Positions 54,376 to 64,000 of a stretch of DNA of 64,000 nucleotides are shown one piece after another. The first letter of the stretch is position 1. Each line of letters begins with the position of its first letter. The notes beneath the pieces were generated by a model. The model saw only the letters and a list, made by a program, of their open reading frames with translations, was not told where the DNA came from and did not search any database. The DNA is taken from assembly GCF_004331265.1 (NCBI RefSeq), contig NZ_SJOO01000002.1, positions 496,001 to 560,000 on the forward strand. Reading direction: 5' to 3'. Both the position numbers and the translations under genes were made by a program. Origin of the DNA: Enterobacter wuhouensis. Its GTDB lineage: Bacteria; Pseudomonadota; Gammaproteobacteria; Enterobacterales; Enterobacteriaceae.

Positions 54376-56076
54376 ATGCGCCAGCTCAACCGTCTTAAAC
54401 AGTATCAACGCCTGTGGCAACCTTCAGAAGGCGCGCAACAGCAGGCCACCGTTAGCGAACTTGCCAGCCGCTGCTTTTGCAGCGAACGGCACGTTCGCAC
54501 CCTGCTGCGTCAGGCTCAGGAGGCGGGCTGGCTAAGCTGGCGCGCGCAGTCCGGGCGCGGTAAGCGCGGGGAGCTGACGTTCCACGTCACCCCTGAATCA
54601 TTGCGTAATGCCATGATGGAAGAGGCGCTCAAAAGCGGACAACAGCATAACGCCCTGGAACTGGCGCAGCTGGCGCCTGATGAGCTGCGCTTGCTGCTCC
54701 ATCCTTACATGGGCGGGCTTTGGCAAAACGATACGCCAACGCTGCGTATTCCCTACTACCGTTCGTTGGAGCCGCTTCATCCCGGCTTTTTGCCCGGTCG
54801 GGCAGAGCAGCATCTGGCGGGGCATGTCTTTTCCGGGCTGACGCGTTTCCACGGTAACAGCAACGAACCGACGGGCGATCTGGCGCATCACTGGGAAGTG
54901 TCGGACGAGGGGCTACGCTGGCATTTTTATATCCGCTCTACGCTTCACTGGCATAGCGGCGATAAAATCGAGACGGAGCAGCTGCAGCGGAGTCTGACAA
55001 CGCTGCAGGCACTGCCTGCCTTACGTAAACTCTTTCAGAGCGTATTGCGCATTGAGGTCACGCATCCGCAGTGCCTGACCTTTACCCTGCATCAGCCTGA
55101 TTACTGGCTGGCGCACCGGCTGGCGGCCTACTCCAGCGGCCTCGCCCATCCCGACCAGCCCATGACGGGCAGCGGCCCTTTCAAACTGAGCGTGTTCGAT
55201 CCCGACCTGGTGCGCCTTGAAAGCCATGAGCAGTACCACCTTAGCCATCCACTTTTGAAGGCCATTGAGTTTTGGATCACGCCGACGCTCTTTGACTACG
55301 GGTTGGGAACAAGCTGTCGTCATCCGGTGCAAATTGCCATCGGCGAGCCGGACGAGCTGGAAAGCCTGCGCCTGGTGAGCAACAGCACCAGTCTCGGCTT
55401 CTGCTATCTCACCCTGAAGCAGAGCGCGCGGCTGAATGAAATGCAGGCGCGACGGTTGATTAATATCATACACCTGTCGGCGCTTCTGCATACGCTGCCG
55501 CTAAACGAAGGGTTGATTACGCCAACGGAGGAGTTGCTTCCCGGCTGGTCTATACCCCAATGGCCAGACTTGACAGAGGTTGCCCTGCCTGAAAAATTAA
55601 CGCTGATTTACCATCTCCCCGTTGAGCTGCACACCATGGCGGGCCAGCTAAAACAGTACCTTGCGCAGCAGGGCTGCGATCTGACGGTTATCTTTCACGA
55701 TGCCAAAACCTGGGACGGGTGTCTGCGCCTGGCGGAGGCAGACATCATGATGGGCGACAGGCTGATTGGCGAAGCGCCAGAGTACACGCTTGAGCAGTGG
55801 CTCCGCTGCGATACGCTCTGGCCGCACCTGCTCAGTGCGCCACAATATGCCCATCTGCAGGCCACCCTGGATGCGGTACAGACGCAGGCCGATGAGCAGG
55901 CTCGACATGCCGGGCTGAAAGCTATTTTCAATCAGCTTATGGAAAACGCGGTGCTGACGCCGCTGTTTAACTATCAATATCAAATCAGCGCCCCGCCGGG
56001 CGTAAACGGCATTCGACTCAATACCCGCGGCTGGTTTGATTTTACCGAAGCCTGGCTTCCAGCCCCCAAATCGTGA
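54376..56076 (+). CDS. ybaE: YbaE, SgrR-family solute-binding regulator-like protein
   Basis: 566 residues. An N-terminal winged helix (VSELASRCFCSERHVRTLLRQAQE) is fused to a periplasmic-binding-protein-like domain (SBP_bac_5 type: FSGLTRFHGN, HWEVSDEGLRWHFYIR). This is the architecture of SgrR, the sugar-phosphate stress regulator, but the protein is the YbaE paralogue. No signal peptide, so it is cytoplasmic. Targets unknown. Just upstream of queC. Confidence 0.9.
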   Translation: MRQLNRLKQYQRLWQPSEGAQQQATVSELASRCFCSERHVRTLLRQAQEAGWLSWRAQSGRGKRGELTFHVTPESLRNAMMEEALKSGQQHNALELAQLAPDELRLLLHPYMGGLWQNDTPTLRIPYYRSLEPLHPGFLPGRAEQHLAGHVFSGLTRFHGNSNEPTGDLAHHWEVSDEGLRWHFYIRSTLHWHSGDKIETEQLQRSLTTLQALPALRKLFQSVLRIEVTHPQCLTFTLHQPDYWLAHRLAAYSSGLAHPDQPMTGSGPFKLSVFDPDLVRLESHEQYHLSHPLLKAIEFWITPTLFDYGLGTSCRHPVQIAIGEPDELESLRLVSNSTSLGFCYLTLKQSARLNEMQARRLINIIHLSALLHTLPLNEGLITPTEELLPGWSIPQWPDLTEVALPEKLTLIYHLPVELHTMAGQLKQYLAQQGCDLTVIFHDAKTWDGCLRLAEADIMMGDRLIGEAPEYTLEQWLRCDTLWPHLLSAPQYAHLQATLDAVQTQADEQARHAGLKAIFNQLMENAVLTPLFNYQYQISAPPGVNGIRLNTRGWFDFTEAWLPAPKS

Positions 56077-56142
56077 AGAAGCTGGTCGACGCTGGAGTGA
56101 GGCGGTAACATGACGTTTTTACCGTAACTGTCGAGATGATTT

Positions 56143-56838
56143 ATGAAACGTGCCGTCGTCGTGTTCAGCGGAGGACAAGATTCCACTACCTGCCTGGTTC
56201 AGGCCCTTCATCAGTATGATGAGGTTCACTGCGTGACGTTTGACTACGGTCAGCGCCACCGCGCTGAAATCGACGTTGCCCGCGAACTGGTCCTGAAACT
56301 GGGCGCGCGCGCGCACAAGGTGCTGGACGTGACGCTGCTAAATGAACTGGCCGTCAGCAGCCTCACGCGCGACAGCATTCCCGTACCGGACTACGAGCCC
56401 GACGCCAGCGGCATTCCCAATACCTTCGTGCCGGGACGCAATATTCTGTTCCTGACCCTGACGGCCATTTATGCCTATCAGGTGAAAGCCGAAGCGGTGA
56501 TCACGGGCGTGTGTGAAACCGATTTTTCCGGCTATCCTGACTGTCGCGATGAGTTCGTAAAAGCGCTGAATCACGCGGTTAATCTGGGAATGGCGAAAGA
56601 GACGCGCTTTGAAACCCCGCTGATGTGGCTGGATAAAGCGGAAACCTGGGCGCTGGCAGACTACTGGGGCAAGCTGGATTTGGTGCGCAGCGAAACCCTG
56701 ACCTGCTACAACGGCATTAAAGGCGACGGTTGCGGCCAGTGCGCGGCCTGTAATCTGCGTGCGAACGGGCTGAACCACTATCTTGCCGACAAAGTCGGCG
56801 TGATGACCGCGATGCAGAAAAAAACCGGGCTTAAATAG
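56143..56838 (+). CDS. queC: QueC, 7-cyano-7-deazaguanine synthase
   Basis: 231-residue enzyme of queuosine synthesis that converts 7-carboxy-7-deazaguanine to preQ0 with ATP and ammonia. The PP-loop is [10 protein letters not shown]; zinc ligands are Cys188, Cys197, Cys200 and Cys203. Length equals the E. coli protein. 66 bp downstream of ybaE, possibly in one transcript. Confidence 0.97.
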   Translation: MKRAVVVFSGGQDSTTCLVQALHQYDEVHCVTFDYGQRHRAEIDVARELVLKLGARAHKVLDVTLLNELAVSSLTRDSIPVPDYEPDASGIPNTFVPGRNILFLTLTAIYAYQVKAEAVITGVCETDFSGYPDCRDEFVKALNHAVNLGMAKETRFETPLMWLDKAETWALADYWGKLDLVRSETLTCYNGIKGDGCGQCAACNLRANGLNHYLADKVGVMTAMQKKTGLK

Positions 56839-56847
56839 GGTTAATTC

Positions 56848-56883
56848 CTCGTGCTGTCGCAAAACGGGTGTCGACAGCACGAG
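56848..56883. terminator. Inverted repeat between queC and fadM
   Basis: CTCGTGCTGTCG / CGACAGCACGAG, a perfect 12-bp stem with a 12-base loop in the gap between convergent queC and fadM. No T tract on either strand. Confidence 0.55.
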
Positions 56884-56899
56884 TACGCCTTAACATGTC

Positions 56900-57298
56900 T
56901 TACACGATCATCAGCTCCAGCTTTTCTCGCAGCTCCCCTTCCAGCGGCAGCGCTTTCTGAGTTTTAAGATCGATACAGACAAAGGTAATCAGCGCATCGG
57001 CTACCACCTGCCCTTCAGGATCCAGCGTCACAACCTGGCTTAACACGCCGCTCTTGCCGTTTAGCTGCTGAACCTGGCTGGTGACGGTCAGCACATCCCC
57101 CAGCACTGCCGGACGACGGTAGTTGATGTTGATGTTGACGACCACGAACGCAATATTGTGCGCGGTCAGCCACTGAAAGCTCTCGCTGTTTTCCAGCCCG
57201 TCCCAGCGCGCTTCTTCGAGAAACTCAAGATAGCGGGCGTTGTTCACGTGCTGATAAACGTCGAGGTGGAAACCGCGTACTTTGATTTTTGTCTGCAT
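56900..57298 (-). CDS. fadM: FadM (YbaW), long-chain acyl-CoA thioesterase III
   Basis: 132-residue hot-dog thioesterase induced with fatty acid oxidation in E. coli; removes dead-end acyl-CoAs. The 4HBT motif with the catalytic Asp is in GFHLDVYQHVNNARYLEFLEEA. Length matches E. coli FadM. Convergent with queC. Confidence 0.95.
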   Translation of the reverse strand: MQTKIKVRGFHLDVYQHVNNARYLEFLEEARWDGLENSESFQWLTAHNIAFVVVNININYRRPAVLGDVLTVTSQVQQLNGKSGVLSQVVTLDPEGQVVADALITFVCIDLKTQKALPLEGELREKLELMIV

Positions 57299-57330
57299 AG
57301 CGCAATAGCCTTAACTGTTATTGTAGGATG

Positions 57331-57355
57331 AGAGGTCATAACTGGTATGACCTCT
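57331..57355 (-). terminator. Hairpin between ybaV and fadM
   Basis: AGAGGTCATA-ACTGG-TATGACCTCT, a perfect 10-bp stem downstream of the ybaV stop. Without a clear T tract on the minus strand, its strength is uncertain. Confidence 0.5.
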
Positions 57356-57397
57356 TTATCCTGGCAAAAAATTGCCGCAGTGCAAGAAAATGCGTAA

Positions 57398-57898
<501 letters not shown>

Positions 57899-57926
57899 TT
57901 ACGAAAATCTGCGAGCAGATACGTAA

Positions 57927-59798
57927 TTATTGCTGCTGAGTCACCACGTCACCCAGCTTAATTTTGGCTTCTTTACGCAGGTTGCTCATCATCGCTTCGA
58001 AGGCAATTTGGGCATTGTTCTGGGTGATCCCCTGAACCATCGCTTTCTTCTGCTCTTCCGGCATGGTGCCCGCCTTCACGTCGTCCAGCGCCAGCAGAAC
58101 CACATTACCCTGCACGTCGGTCGTGGTGCCGTAGGTCGGCTTGTCCTTCGCTGGAAGACTCAGACCAAACGCGGCCTGGCTGATAGGGTCCTGACCGGTA
58201 CGGCTCAGCGTTTTGGCTTCACCGAAGCTCAGGCCAGCCGCTTTCAGCGCGTCATTTTTACCGGCTTTCAGATCCACCAGGATCTTCTCGGCATCCATTT
58301 TCGCCTGCTGTTCAGCTTTGTTGTGCTTAACCTGCGCCACCACCCGATCTTTCACTTCCGCCAGCGGTTTGACCGCTTCCGGTTTGTGCTCGCTGACGCG
58401 CAGAACAAATGCACGGTCACCGTCCACGGTAATGATGTCAGAGTTGCTGCCCGGTGTGCCGTTCTCGCCGACCAGCCCGCCGTTGAAGATGGCGTCAGAA
58501 ACCGGTTTGAAGTTCAGCTCTTCCGGCAGGTTGTCGTGACCAAACCAGCCGGTTTCAACCGCTTTAACGCCCGCCGCCTGCTCTGCGCCTGCCAGCGATT
58601 CGTTGTCGTTGCTCGCGGCATCGCTTACCTTCTGCTGCAGCGCATAGAAGGCGTCCAGGGCTTTCTCTTGCTTCACTTTCGCCGCGATATCATCACGAAC
58701 GTCAGCTAGCGGCTTGGTTTTTGCTGCCTGAACATCGTCCAGACGCGCCACCAGGTAGCCTACGGAGGATTTGATCACCCCAGACAGCTGGCCTTTTTCC
58801 TTGAGGCCTGCGTTTTTCAGCTCTTCCGGGGTCGTCGCGTCTTCCAGCCAGCCCATATCACCGCCATTTTTCGCAGAGATGATGTCGGTAGACTTGGTTT
58901 TCGCTACGGTCGCAAAATCTGCGCCCTTGTTCAGCTCGTCCAGCGCCGCTTTGGCATCGGCTTCAGTTTTGGTCTGAATCACGCTGTAGCGGTTACGCTG
59001 CGGCTGAGTGAACTGATCCTGATGCTGATCGTAGTATGACTGGATGTCCGCGTCAGAGGCCGTTTCCTGCAGCGCAGCGGCGTCGAGCTTGATATAGCTC
59101 ACGCGGAACTGCTCAGGCGCAACGAAGGTGTTTTTGTTCTGCTCGTAGTACGCGTTAACCTCAGCGTCGCTGACCTGCTGTTTTGCCGCCAGCGCATTGA
59201 CGTCGATGGTCGCTTCACGCACGACACGCTGCTGAGATACCAGCGCGGCCAGTTCGTCAGTTTCACCCTTGAGCATGAAGTCGGTGCCCACAACGGCGTT
59301 GATGAGCTGCTGAGTGGTCAGCTGGTTACGCAGCGCCTGCGCGTACTGATCGGCGGTCATGCCCATCTGGTTCACGATGCTGTTGTAACGGGCGTTGTCG
59401 AATTTACCGTTAGACTGGAAAGCCTGGGTAGAAAAAATGGCTTTTTTAACCTGTTCGTCGCTGATGCCCAAACCTAAGTTTTTAGCATACTGGTCCAGCA
59501 GAGCCTCATCGATAAGACGGTTGAGCGTTTGCTGACGCAGGGTCTTCATATACCCTTCATTCCCCGCCAGCTCAGAGAACTGGTCGCCCAGCTGCTGCTG
59601 CATACGATTACGTTCACCCGCGAAAGCATTCTCGAACTGCCCACGGCTGATTTCCTGGCCATTCACTTTTGCGGCATAGTTGGCGCCAGCGCCGATAAGG
59701 TAACTGCTCACGCCGGTCAAAATGAACGACACGATAATGATACCGAAAATGATCTTGAGCACGAGACTGTTAGCAGCCGTGCGTAAGCTGTCCATCAT
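57927..59798 (-). CDS. ppiD: PpiD, membrane-anchored periplasmic chaperone
   Basis: 623 residues from MMDSLRTAANSL (start ending 59798). N-terminal membrane helix (about 16-34), SurA-like N-domain and an inactive-type parvulin domain at about 265-355 (QRNRYSVIQTKTEADAKAALD...GGDMGWLED), then a C-terminal PPIase-like region. It works beside SecYEG on emerging outer-membrane proteins. 38 extra upstream codons are open but unlike the family. Next to hupB, lon, clpX as in E. coli. Confidence 0.96.
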   Translation of the reverse strand: MMDSLRTAANSLVLKIIFGIIIVSFILTGVSSYLIGAGANYAAKVNGQEISRGQFENAFAGERNRMQQQLGDQFSELAGNEGYMKTLRQQTLNRLIDEALLDQYAKNLGLGISDEQVKKAIFSTQAFQSNGKFDNARYNSIVNQMGMTADQYAQALRNQLTTQQLINAVVGTDFMLKGETDELAALVSQQRVVREATIDVNALAAKQQVSDAEVNAYYEQNKNTFVAPEQFRVSYIKLDAAALQETASDADIQSYYDQHQDQFTQPQRNRYSVIQTKTEADAKAALDELNKGADFATVAKTKSTDIISAKNGGDMGWLEDATTPEELKNAGLKEKGQLSGVIKSSVGYLVARLDDVQAAKTKPLADVRDDIAAKVKQEKALDAFYALQQKVSDAASNDNESLAGAEQAAGVKAVETGWFGHDNLPEELNFKPVSDAIFNGGLVGENGTPGSNSDIITVDGDRAFVLRVSEHKPEAVKPLAEVKDRVVAQVKHNKAEQQAKMDAEKILVDLKAGKNDALKAAGLSFGEAKTLSRTGQDPISQAAFGLSLPAKDKPTYGTTTDVQGNVVLLALDDVKAGTMPEEQKKAMVQGITQNNAQIAFEAMMSNLRKEAKIKLGDVVTQQQ

Positions 59799-59954
59799 GG
59801 TGTAACAACACTCCGCTGTAGGTGACTGGTTACCTGACGCTGACGGAAAATCCTGACCGTCGCGCGTAAAGGCGTATTGTGACAAGAAAACAGGGCAATT
59901 GTCAGCCCACAACTCGCATAAACTCGCACAAATCAGGTCTGGACAAACAAAAAA

Positions 59955-59974
59955 GGCACATCAAATGATGCGCC
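59955..59974 (-). terminator. hupB terminator
   Basis: The minus strand reads GGCGCATCATTTGATGTGCC followed by TTTTTTTG; a clear intrinsic terminator after hupB. Confidence 0.85.
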
Positions 59975-60010
59975 CTTGTACTTTTCGGCTTCCCTGAAGC
60001 GGGAAAGCAA

Positions 60011-60283
60011 TCAGTTTACTGCGTCTTTCAGCGCTTTACCTGCACGGAAACCAGGCACTTTAGCAGCAGCAATGGTGATCTCTTTACCGGTCTGAGGGTT
60101 GCGGCCAGTACGGGCAGCACGCTCTTTAACAGCAAAAGTACCGAAGCCTACCAGTGCAACGTCGTCCCCAGCCTGCAGAGATTCAGTAACAGAAGCAATT
60201 AATGCATCTAACGCACGTCCAGCTGCAGCTTTAGAAATATCAGCACCCGCAGCAATTTTGTCAATCAGTTGAGATTTATTCAC
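60011..60283 (-). CDS. hupB: HupB, HU beta nucleoid protein
   Basis: 90-residue histone-like HU beta subunit: [20 protein letters not shown] start, DNA arm [20 protein letters not shown], and ending KALKDAVN. Length identical to E. coli HupB. Downstream of lon, upstream of ppiD. Confidence 0.98.
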   Translation of the reverse strand: MNKSQLIDKIAAGADISKAAAGRALDALIASVTESLQAGDDVALVGFGTFAVKERAARTGRNPQTGKEITIAAAKVPGFRAGKALKDAVN

Positions 60284-60431
60284 TGTTCTCTTCCTCTCTT
60301 TATAATTTATATCGCGCCTGAATCCTTCACAACGCGACCGCGCAGCAGTTATATCAGGCCTGCCATGACCTTACAACACCCGTTGTTGATGGCTAGCCCA
60401 ATCAGCAATCTAAATTAGCTATACAAAAAAA

Positions 60432-60461
60432 GGCTGGCAAGTCCGAAATGACTTACCAACC
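60432..60461 (-). terminator. lon terminator
   Basis: Imperfect 12-bp stem GGTTGGTAAGTC / GACTTGCCAGCC (two G-U pairs) followed by TTTTTTT on the minus strand, between lon and hupB. Confidence 0.85.
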
Positions 60462-60493
60462 TTGTTTTTATTGACGCTCTTTGCGCGAGGTCA

Positions 60494-62848
60494 CTATTTT
60501 GCGGTTACAACCTGCATTCCGGAGGGTTCATTTTGCAGTGCGAGACTAAGAACTTCCTCAATGCGCTTAACCGGATGGATCTGCAGATCGGCAATCACGT
60601 TGTCCGGAATCTCTTCCAGATCGCGTTTATTCTCGTAAGGAATCAATACGGTTTTGATCCCACCACGATGTGCCGCCAGCAGTTTTTCTTTTAATCCACC
60701 GATTGGCAGAACCTGACCACGCAGCGTAATTTCACCGGTCATTGCGACATCGGCACGCACCGGGTTCCCTGTCAGGCAGGAAACCAGAGCGGTACACATC
60801 GCAATACCTGCGCTCGGGCCATCTTTCGGCGTCGCCCCTTCCGGAACGTGCACGTGGATGTCGCGTTTTTCGTAGAAATCTGCGTTGATGCCCAGTTTTT
60901 CTGCACGCGCGCGCACCACGGTCAGCGCCGCCTGAATGGACTCCTGCATCACTTCGCCCAGCGAGCCGGTGTAGGTCAGCTTGCCTTTACCCGGCACGCA
61001 GGCGGTTTCGATGGTCAGCAGATCGCCACCCACTTCCGTCCATGCCAGGCCGGTGACCTGGCCTACGCGGTTTTCGTTGTCGGCACGACCGTAGTCGAAG
61101 CGCTGAACGCCGAGGTAAGCATGCAGGTTGTCGCCGTTAATCACGATGTGTTTCAGGCTCTTATCCAGCAGCAGCTGTTTAACCGCCTTACGGCACAGTT
61201 TAGAGATTTCACGCTCAAGGCTACGCACGCCCGCTTCACGGGTGTAGTAGCGGATGATGCCAACGATCGCGCTGTCCTCAACGGTCAGCTCGTTCGCTTT
61301 CAGCGCGTTACGCTCAATCTGTTTCGGCAGCAGGTGCTGCTTAGCGATGTTCAGCTTCTCGTCTTCGGTATAGCCCGAGAGACGGATCACTTCCATACGG
61401 TCCAGCAGCGGCGCCGGAATGTTCATGGAGTTGGAGGTGGCCACGAACATCACGTCACTCAGATCGTAGTCCACTTCCAGGTAGTGATCGCTGAACGCCA
61501 CGTTCTGTTCTGGATCAAGCACTTCCAGCAGTGCAGACGCAGGGTCTCCACGCATGTCCGACGACATCTTGTCGATCTCATCGAGCAGGAACAGCGGGTT
61601 TTTAACGCCCACTTTCGCCATTTTCTGGATCAGTTTACCCGGCATAGAACCGATATAGGTACGGCGGTGACCGCGGATTTCCGCTTCATCGCGTACGCCA
61701 CCCAGCGCCATACGGATATACTTACGTCCGGTCGCTTTGGCGATGGACTGACCCAGAGAGGTTTTACCCACCCCTGGCGGCCCCACCAGACACAGGATTG
61801 GGCCTTTAATTTTGTTCACACGGCTTTGTACCGCGAGGTACTCAAGAATGCGGTCTTTCACGCGCTCCAGGCCGTAGTGGTCGGTATCCAGGATTTCCTG
61901 CGCCTGACGCAGGTCTTTTTTGACCTTGCTGCGGGCGTTCCACGGAACCTGCACCATCCACTCAATGTAGCCGCGCACGACGGTCGCTTCAGCCGACATC
62001 GGAGACATCATTTTCAGCTTCTGCAGTTCTGCTTCCGCTTTCTCTTTTGCCTCTTTCGGCATCTTCGCCGCGTCGATCTTACGCTTCAGCGCTTCGTTTT
62101 CGTCCGGCGCGTCGTCCATCTCGCCCAGCTCTTTCTGAATGGCCTTCATTTGCTCATTCAGATAGTACTCGCGCTGCGATTTCTCCATCTGCTTTTTCAC
62201 GCGGTTGCGAATGCGTTTCTCAACCTGCAGCAGATCGATTTCTGACTCCATCATCGCCATCAGGTATTCCAGACGTTCATTCACGTCGGACATTTCCAGC
62301 ACGGACTGTTTGTCAGCCAGCTTCAGCGGCATATGTGCGGCGATGGTGTCCGCCAGACGCGCAGGATCGTCGATGCTGTTCAGCGACGTCAGCACTTCCG
62401 GTGGGATTTTCTTGTTCAGCTTGATATAGCCTTCAAACTGGCTAATCGCGGTGCGCACCAGCACTTCCTGCTCGCGCTCATCAAGCTCAGGCGAATCAAG
62501 GTACTCTGCCTTCGCAGAGAAGTGCTCGCCATCGTCTGACAAAGTGGTAATACGCGCACGCTGCAGGCCTTCTACCAGCACCTTCACGGTGCCGTCAGGC
62601 AGCTTCAGCATCTGCAAAATAGAGGCCACGGTCCCGACGGTGAAAAGATCGTTTACACCCGGCTCATCCGTTGATGCTTCTTTCTGCGCCACCAACATGA
62701 TTTTTTTATCATGATCCATGGCGGCTTCGAGGCAACGGATAGATTTTTCCCGCCCTACAAATAAGGGTATGACCATGTGCGGATAAACCACCACATCGCG
62801 CAACGGCAATACGGGGATTTCAATGCGTTCAGAACGCTCAGGATTCAT
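60494..62848 (-). CDS. lon: Lon, ATP-dependent protease La
   Basis: 784-residue AAA+ protease degrading misfolded and regulatory proteins. N-terminal substrate domain, Walker [12 protein letters not shown], Walker [11 protein letters not shown], and the protease domain with catalytic Ser in [11 protein letters not shown] and Lys in [12 protein letters not shown] (Ser679/Lys722 in E. coli numbering). Length identical to E. coli Lon. Confidence 0.98.
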   Translation of the reverse strand: MNPERSERIEIPVLPLRDVVVYPHMVIPLFVGREKSIRCLEAAMDHDKKIMLVAQKEASTDEPGVNDLFTVGTVASILQMLKLPDGTVKVLVEGLQRARITTLSDDGEHFSAKAEYLDSPELDEREQEVLVRTAISQFEGYIKLNKKIPPEVLTSLNSIDDPARLADTIAAHMPLKLADKQSVLEMSDVNERLEYLMAMMESEIDLLQVEKRIRNRVKKQMEKSQREYYLNEQMKAIQKELGEMDDAPDENEALKRKIDAAKMPKEAKEKAEAELQKLKMMSPMSAEATVVRGYIEWMVQVPWNARSKVKKDLRQAQEILDTDHYGLERVKDRILEYLAVQSRVNKIKGPILCLVGPPGVGKTSLGQSIAKATGRKYIRMALGGVRDEAEIRGHRRTYIGSMPGKLIQKMAKVGVKNPLFLLDEIDKMSSDMRGDPASALLEVLDPEQNVAFSDHYLEVDYDLSDVMFVATSNSMNIPAPLLDRMEVIRLSGYTEDEKLNIAKQHLLPKQIERNALKANELTVEDSAIVGIIRYYTREAGVRSLEREISKLCRKAVKQLLLDKSLKHIVINGDNLHAYLGVQRFDYGRADNENRVGQVTGLAWTEVGGDLLTIETACVPGKGKLTYTGSLGEVMQESIQAALTVVRARAEKLGINADFYEKRDIHVHVPEGATPKDGPSAGIAMCTALVSCLTGNPVRADVAMTGEITLRGQVLPIGGLKEKLLAAHRGGIKTVLIPYENKRDLEEIPDNVIADLQIHPVKRIEEVLSLALQNEPSGMQVVTAK

Positions 62849-62929
62849 AGAGCTCTCTCTTAGTTTAGTGTCCGCCAGGTAAACTGGTCATGTAACTGTG
62901 CTTCACACAACCATTAACATGTAACCAGT

Positions 62930-62957
62930 ATATGGGGATGTTTCCCACACATTCAAC
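62930..62957 (-). promoter_or_regulatory. Sigma-32 promoter of lon
   Basis: Minus-strand GTTGAAT (62957-62951) and CCCCATAT (62937-62930), 13-bp spacer, about 80 bp upstream of lon. Matches the E. coli lon heat-shock promoter pattern. Confidence 0.82.
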
Positions 62958-62977
62958 GCCATGAATACGGAAAAAGT

Positions 62978-63003
62978 AAAGGGGAGATAAAATCCCCCCT
63001 TTT
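62978..63003 (-). terminator. clpX terminator
   Basis: A-rich/G-rich hairpin AAAGGGGAGAT / ATCCCCCCTTT around AAA-like loop, 28 bases after the clpX stop, with one mismatch. Confidence 0.65.
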
Positions 63004-63031
63004 TGATTAACTGCTTGTATGATTTGGTGAA

Positions 63032-64000
63032 TTATTCGCCAGATGCCTGCTGGGCTTCTGGTTTACCGTAAATCAACAGCGGCTTGGTCTGACCGCCAAT
63101 AACGGATTCGTCGATAACCACTTTCTCAACATCTTCCATCGACGGCAGATCGTACATGGTATCAAGCAGTGCCGCTTCAACGATTGAACGCAGGCCACGC
63201 GCGCCGGTTTTGCGGATCATCGCTTTCTTCGCGATGGCATCCAGCGCTTCGTCGCGGAATTCCAGCTCAACGCCTTCCAGATTGAACAGCGCCTGATACT
63301 GCTTGGTCAGCGCATTTTTCGGCTCTTTCAGAATCTGGATGAGCGCATCTTCGCTCAGTTCGTTCAGCGTTGCCACAACCGGCAGACGACCGATGAACTC
63401 AGGGATCAGACCAAACTTGATCAGATCTTCTGGTTCGACCTGCGACAGCAGCTGGCCTTCGTTCGGCTTTTCAGACGTGGATTTCACCGTTGCGCCAAAA
63501 CCAATGCCGGAGCCGGTTTCAACACGGTGAGAAATCACCTTATCCAGGCCTGCAAACGCACCGCCACAGATGAACAGGATCTTGGAGGTATCAACCTGCA
63601 GGAACTCCTGCTGCGGATGCTTACGGCCACCCTGTGGCGGCACCGCCGCAACGGTACCTTCAATCAGCTTCAGCAGCGCCTGCTGCACGCCTTCACCCGA
63701 CACGTCACGGGTAATGGACGGGTTGTCAGACTTACGGGAGATTTTGTCGATTTCATCGATGTAAACAATCCCGCGCTGCGCCTTCTGCACGTCGTAATCG
63801 CACTTCTGCAGCAGTTTTTGAATGATGTTTTCAACGTCTTCACCCACATAACCGGCTTCGGTCAGGGTGGTGGCATCCGCCATGGTGAACGGAACATCCA
63901 GCAGGCGCGCCAGGGTTTCAGCCAGCAGCGTTTTACCGGAGCCGGTTGGCCCGATCAGCAGAATGTTACTTTTACCCAGTTCGACGCCATTACTGGTATC
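63032..64000 (-). CDS. clpX: ClpX, ATPase subunit of ClpXP (5' partial)
   Basis: The last 323 codons of the unfoldase; the frame stays open to base 64000, so the zinc-binding N-domain lies outside the window. Visible are the P-loop [13 protein letters not shown], the YVG pore loop GYVGEDVEN, Walker [10 protein letters not shown], the RKH loop GGRKHPQQ, and sensor 2 [12 protein letters not shown]. The tail PEAQQASGE matches E. coli. The methionine at 63883 is internal, not a start. Its order clpX-lon-hupB-ppiD is conserved. Confidence 0.97.
   Translation of the reverse strand, partial: DTSNGVELGKSNILLIGPTGSGKTLLAETLARLLDVPFTMADATTLTEAGYVGEDVENIIQKLLQKCDYDVQKAQRGIVYIDEIDKISRKSDNPSITRDVSGEGVQQALLKLIEGTVAAVPPQGGRKHPQQEFLQVDTSKILFICGGAFAGLDKVISHRVETGSGIGFGATVKSTSEKPNEGQLLSQVEPEDLIKFGLIPEFIGRLPVVATLNELSEDALIQILKEPKNALTKQYQALFNLEGVELEFRDEALDAIAKKAMIRKTGARGLRSIVEAALLDTMYDLPSMEDVEKVVIDESVIGGQTKPLLIYGKPEAQQASGE

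Noticed and set aside
62849..63031. Possible SraA-type small RNA between clpX and lon
   Set aside because: An sRNA is reported in this gap in E. coli, but I do not recall its sequence well enough, and no independent promoter plus terminator for it is evident here.

Overview
This window is a stretch of enterobacterial chromosome. Gene content, protein lengths and order match the E. coli K-12 clpX-to-qmcA segment almost gene for gene, here read from qmcA (left, 5' end missing) to clpX (right, 5' end missing). The lac locus, the ylaC-ffs insertions and a dispersed CCCTCTCCC/GGGAGAGGG palindrome family suggest Enterobacter or a close relative rather than Escherichia. The genus is inferred from recognition, not from a database search.

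Layout. 1-6 kb: qmcA-ybbJ membrane proteostasis pair, copper regulator cueR and exporter copA, ybaP, the sRNA ChiX, ybaK. 6-11 kb: ushA, fsr, ybaL. 11-21 kb: mostly minus-strand housekeeping genes gsk, hemH, adk, htpG, recR, ybaB, dnaX, apt and ybaN, followed by plus-strand priC and ybaM. 21-30 kb: the giant mechanosensitive channel gene mscK and the acrR/acrAB multidrug efflux locus. 30-32 kb: tomB-hha, maa, ylaC. 32-44 kb: an accessory block between ylaC and the 4.5S RNA gene. It holds a MocR regulator with a GNAT acetyltransferase, Zur-type zinc-independent ribosomal proteins, pdeB, lacI-lacZ without lacY, a yczR/yczE pair, and a two-gene ribbon-helix-helix module of unknown function. 44-64 kb: ffs, atl, ybaY, tesB, glnK-amtB, mdlAB, decR with a divergent cysteine-desulfhydrase-like gene, cof, ybaE, queC, fadM, ybaV, ppiD, hupB, lon, clpX.

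Regulation legible in the DNA includes a CueR site at copA, the AcrR palindrome, sigma-32 promoters for htpG and lon, a sigma-54 promoter with NtrC-like sites for glnK, a Zur-like palindrome for the alternative ribosomal proteins, and three LacI operators. Two recoding sites are conserved: dnaX (gamma subunit) and copA (CopZ-like 70-residue chaperone).

The least expected observations are these. A dispersed palindromic repeat has been captured as the C-terminal coding sequence of both convergent genes ybaM and mscK. The lac locus lacks a permease but has an extra operator upstream of lacI. A small unassigned two-gene module lies next to ffs. I saw no CRISPR array, insertion sequence, prophage or tRNA gene, and no wholly new multi-gene system.
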